64,000 nucleotides of DNA from Eutreptiella sp. 'Long Island Sound 2002'. Its lineage: Eukaryota > Euglenozoa > Euglenophyceae > Eutreptiales > Eutreptiaceae. The translations under genes were made by a program, and so were the position numbers. The DNA is taken from contig CAXIWF010000168.1 in assembly GCA_964036045.1 (NCBI GenBank), positions 62,001-126,000 of the forward strand. The letters are read 5' to 3'. Position 1 is the stretch's first letter; every line of letters begins with the position of its first letter. Shown here one piece after another: positions 61,111 to 64,000 of the stretch. A model generated the notes under the pieces. That model was not told the origin of the DNA and ran no database searches. It was given only the letters and a program-made list of their open reading frames with translations.

Positions 61111-63188
61111 CGTCAATTTTCCGAGAATTTTCCGAGAATTTTCCGAGAATTTTCCGAGAATTTTCCCAGAATTTTCCGAGAATTTTCCGAGAATTTTCCG
61201 AGAATTTTCCGAGAATTTTCCGAGAATTTTCCGAGAATTTTCCGAGAATTTTCCGAGAATTTTCCGAGAATTTTCCGAGAATTTTCCGAGAATTTTCCGG
61301 GAATTTTCCAAGAATTTTCCGAGAATTTTCCGAGAATTTTCCGAGAATTTTCCGAGAATTTTCCGAGAATTTTCCGAGAATTTTCCGAGAATTTACTGAG
61401 AATTTTCCAAGAATTTTCCGAGATTTTTCCGAGAATTTTCCGAGAATTTTCCGAGAATTTTCTGAGAATTTTCCGTCAATTTTCCGAGAATTTTCCGAGA
61501 ATTTTCCGAGAATTTTCCGAGAATTTTCTGAGAATTTTCCGAGAATTTTCCGAGAATTTTCCGAGAATTTTCCGTCAATTTTCCGAGAATTTTCCGAGAA
61601 CCTTCCGAGAATTTTCCGGGAATTTTCCGAGAACTTTCCGAGAATTTTCTGAGAATTTTCGGAGAATTTTCCGAGAATTTTCCGAGAATTTTCGGAGAAT
61701 TTTTCGAGAAATTTCCGAGAATTTTCCGTCAATTTTCCGAGAATTTTCCGAGAATTTTCCGAGAATTTTCCGAGAATTTTCAGAGAATTTTCCGTCAATT
61801 TTCCGAGAATTTTCCGAGAATTTTCCGAGAATTTTCCGAGAATTTTCCGACAATTTTCCGAGAGTTTTCCGTCAATTTTCCGACAATTTTCCGAGAATTT
61901 TCCGAGAATTTTCCGAGAATTTTCCGAGAATTTTCCGAGAATTTTCCGAGTATTTTCCGAGAATTTTCGGAGAATTTTTCGAGAATTTTCCGAGAATTTT
62001 CCGTCAATTTTCCGAGAATTTTCGGAGAATTTTCCGAGAATTTTCCGAGAATTTTCCGAGAATTTTCCGAGAATTTTCCGAGAATTTTCCGTCAATTTTC
62101 CGAGAATTTTCCGAGAATTTTCCGAGAATTTTCCGAGAATTTTCCCAGAATTTTCCGAGAATTTTCCGAGAATTTTCCGAGAATTTTCCGAGAATTTTCC
62201 GAGAATTTTCCGAGAATTTTCCGAGAATTTTCCGAGAATTTTCCGAGAATTTTCCGAGAATTTTCCAAGAATTTCCCGGGAATTTTCCAAGAACTTTCCG
62301 AGAATTTTCCGAGAATTTTCCGAGAATTTTCCGAGAATTTTCCGAGAATTTTCCGAGAATTTTCCGAGAATTTTCTGAGAATTTTCCAAGAATTTTCCGA
62401 GATTTTTCCGAGAATTTTCCGAGAATTTTCCGAGAATTTTCCGAGAATTTTCCGAGAATTTTCCGAGAATTTTCCGAGAACTTTCCGAGAATTTTCCGAG
62501 AAGTTTCCGAGAATTTTCTGAGAATTTTCCGAGAATTTTCCGAGAATTTTCCGAGAATTTTCCGTCAATTTTCCGAGAATTTTCTGAGAATTTTCCGAGA
62601 ATTTTCCGAGAATTTTCCGAGAATTTTCCGAGAATTTTCCGAGAATTTTCCAAGAATTTTCCGAGAATTTGCCGAGAATTTTCCGAGAATTTTCCGAGAA
62701 TTTTCCGAAAATTTTCCGAGAATTTTCCGAGAATTTTCCGAGAATTTTCCGAGAATTTTCCGAGAATTTTCCGAGAATTTTCCGTCAATTTTCCGAGAAT
62801 TTTCCGAGAATTTTCCGAGAATTTTCCGAGAATTTTCTGAGAATTTTCCGAGAATTTTCCGAGAATTTTCCGAGAATTTTCCGTCAATTTTCCGAGAATT
62901 TTCCGAGAATTTTCCGAGAATTTTCCGAGAATTTTCCGAGAACTTTCCGAGAATTTTCTGAGAATTTTCGGAGAATTTTCCGAGAATTTTCCGAGAATTT
63001 TCGGAGAATTTTTCGAGAAATTTCCGAGAATTTTCCGTCAATTTTCCGAGAATTTTCCGAGAATTTTCCGAGAATTTTCCGAGAATTTTCCGAGAATTTT
63101 CCGAGAATTTTCCGAGAATTTTCCGAGAATTTTCCGAGAATTTTCCGAGAATTTTCCGAGAATTTTCCGAGAATTTTCCGAGAATTTT
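61111..63188 (+). repeat. Mixed satellite segment with markers of several domains
   Basis: Contains gtcaa-ccgacaa combinations near 61849-61880, cggag-tcgag pairs near 61690, 61970 and 63002, cccag near 62145, tttgccgag near 62668 and short intervals similar to 38-39 kb and 50 kb. I could not fit it to a single parent block. All units appear to be 11 bp. Confidence 0.75.
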
Positions 63189-64000
63189 CCAACAGTTTTT
63201 CGTCAATTTTCCGAGAATTTTCCGAGAGGTTTCCGAGAATTTTCCGAGAATTTTCCGGGAATTTTCCGAGAATTTTCCGAGAATTTTCCGAGAATTTTCC
63301 GAGAATTTTCCAAGAACTTTCCGAGAATTTTCCGAGAATTTTCCGAGAATTTTCCGGGTATTTTCCGAGAATTTTCCGAGAATTTTCCGAGAATTTTCCG
63401 AGAATTTTCCGAGAAATTTCTGTCAATTTTCCCAGAATTTTCCGAGAATTTTCCCAGAATTTTCCGAGAATTTTCCGAGAATTTTCCGAGAATTTTCCGA
63501 GAATTTTCCGAGAATTTTCCGAGAATTTTCCGAGAATTTTCCTAGAATTTTCTGAGAATTTTCCGAGAATTTTCGGAGAATTTTCCGAGATTTTTCCGAG
63601 AATTTTCCGATAATTTTCCGAGAATTTTCCGAGAATTTTCCGAGATTTTTCCGAGAATTTTCCGAGAATTTTCCGAGAATTTTCCGAGAATTTTCCGTCA
63701 ATTTTCCGAGAATTTTCCGAGAATTTTCCGAGAATTTTCCGAGAATTTTCCGAGAACTTTCCGAGAATTTTCTGAGAATTTTCGGAGAATTTTCCGAGAA
63801 TTTTCCGAGAATTTTCGGAGAATTTTTCGAGAAATTTCCGAGAATTTTCCGTCAATTTTCCGAGAATTTTCCGAGAATTTTCCGAGAATTTTCCGAGAAT
63901 TTTCCGAGAATTTTCCGAGAATTTTCCGAGAATTTTCCGAGAATTTTCCGAGAATTTTCCGAGAATTTTCCGAGAATTTTCCGAGAATTTTCCAACAGTT
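63189..64000 (+). repeat. Right end: left-domain type satellite with ccaacag J markers
   Basis: J with the rare first unit ccaacag at 63189-63232; a second, cut by the window edge, starts at 63992, 803 bp (73 units) later. The only other ccaacag I noticed is at 7360. An L marker with the preceding unit changed to aaatttctgtcaa near 63418 also resembles 5180. The array therefore continues past the window in a variant style like that of the left domain. Confidence 0.82.

Larger units (their letters stand above)
1..64000 (+). repeat. 11-bp satellite array filling the window (unit ccgagaatttt)
   Basis: Every row of the sequence consists of the 11-mer ccgagaatttt or a close variant, in one orientation, with no other sequence between units. 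The unit has 4 G+C of 11 (36%) and one CpG. Starting at base 2 and allowing for 37 off-length units (thirty of 10 bp, one of 9, one of 8, five of 12), the array holds 5,820 units to base 63991, then 9 bases of the next. The unit contains no stop trinucleotide on either strand, so long open frames appear in all six frames; they encode ENFPRIFREFS cycles on plus and KILGKFSENSR cycles on minus and are not taken as genes. Such arrays are typical of eukaryotic heterochromatin; the species and chromosomal position are not determinable here. The array extends beyond both window edges. Confidence 0.99.

Noticed and set aside
1-64000. CRISPR array
   Set aside because: Repeats are contiguous, with no unique spacers between them.
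1-64000. Telomeric repeat
   Set aside because: The unit does not resemble known TTAGGG, TTTAGGG or TTAGG-type repeats and has no G-rich strand; the heterogeneity and higher-order blocks fit internal satellite better.
1-64000. Inverted segments of the array
   Set aside because: I looked for ctcgg, the mark of a reversed unit, and saw none; the near-palindromic unit gives partial matches to its complement everywhere, which can mislead a dot-plot.
1-64000. Species assignment from the unit sequence
   Set aside because: I cannot recall a documented satellite with this exact 11-mer, and nothing else in the window gives taxonomic evidence.

Overview
The whole 64,000-base window is one uninterrupted tandem satellite array of an 11-bp unit, ccgagaatttt (TTCTCGGAAAA on the other strand). 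It starts and ends inside the array, so neither flank is visible. I see no gene, RNA gene, transposon, CRISPR array or unique-sequence island. The unit always runs in the same direction. A 64-kb single-family array of about 36% G+C fits eukaryotic constitutive heterochromatin (pericentromeric, centromeric or subtelomeric). I cannot name the species, and I do not recognise this 11-mer as a published satellite.

Length is held far more tightly than sequence. Substituted units are common everywhere: ctgag, ccaag, ccgtc, ccgat, cggag, cccag, cctag, ccggg, ccgaa and ccgac in place of ccgag, and changes such as aactttt-like or atttttt-like tails. I can account for only 37 units that are not 11 bp. 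With those, the distance from 112 to 63992 resolves to exactly 5,810 units, and every marker-to-marker distance I tested closes to a whole number of units.

The variants are arranged in a layered higher-order structure. Roughly 0-17.4 kb is built from blocks of about 5 kb (456, 448 and about 490 units). From 17.4 to 34.2 kb there are two copies of an approximately 8.24-kb block, 750 units long in most of its length. From 34.2 to 41.6 kb there are nested duplications of 2,142 and 1,024 bp. A third partial copy of the 8.24-kb block lies at 41.7-44.7 kb. Canonical-rich duplicated modules fill 44.9-48.5 kb. The segment 49.4-52.4 kb is a displaced copy of 37.1-41.55 kb. From 52 to 64 kb there are tandem duplications of about 1.05-1.13 kb, 935 bp and about 1.62-1.65 kb, and the variant types of the left end return.

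The very long open frames in all six frames are a by-product. The unit has no stop trinucleotide on either strand, and 11 is not a multiple of 3, so every frame reads the same 11-residue cycle. Possible biology lies in the DNA or RNA itself: an AATTTT tract in nearly every helical turn, a nearly self-complementary unit whose plus-sense RNA could pair 10 of 11 positions, one CpG per unit, and a TTCNNNGAA plus GAANNTTC motif pair in each unit.
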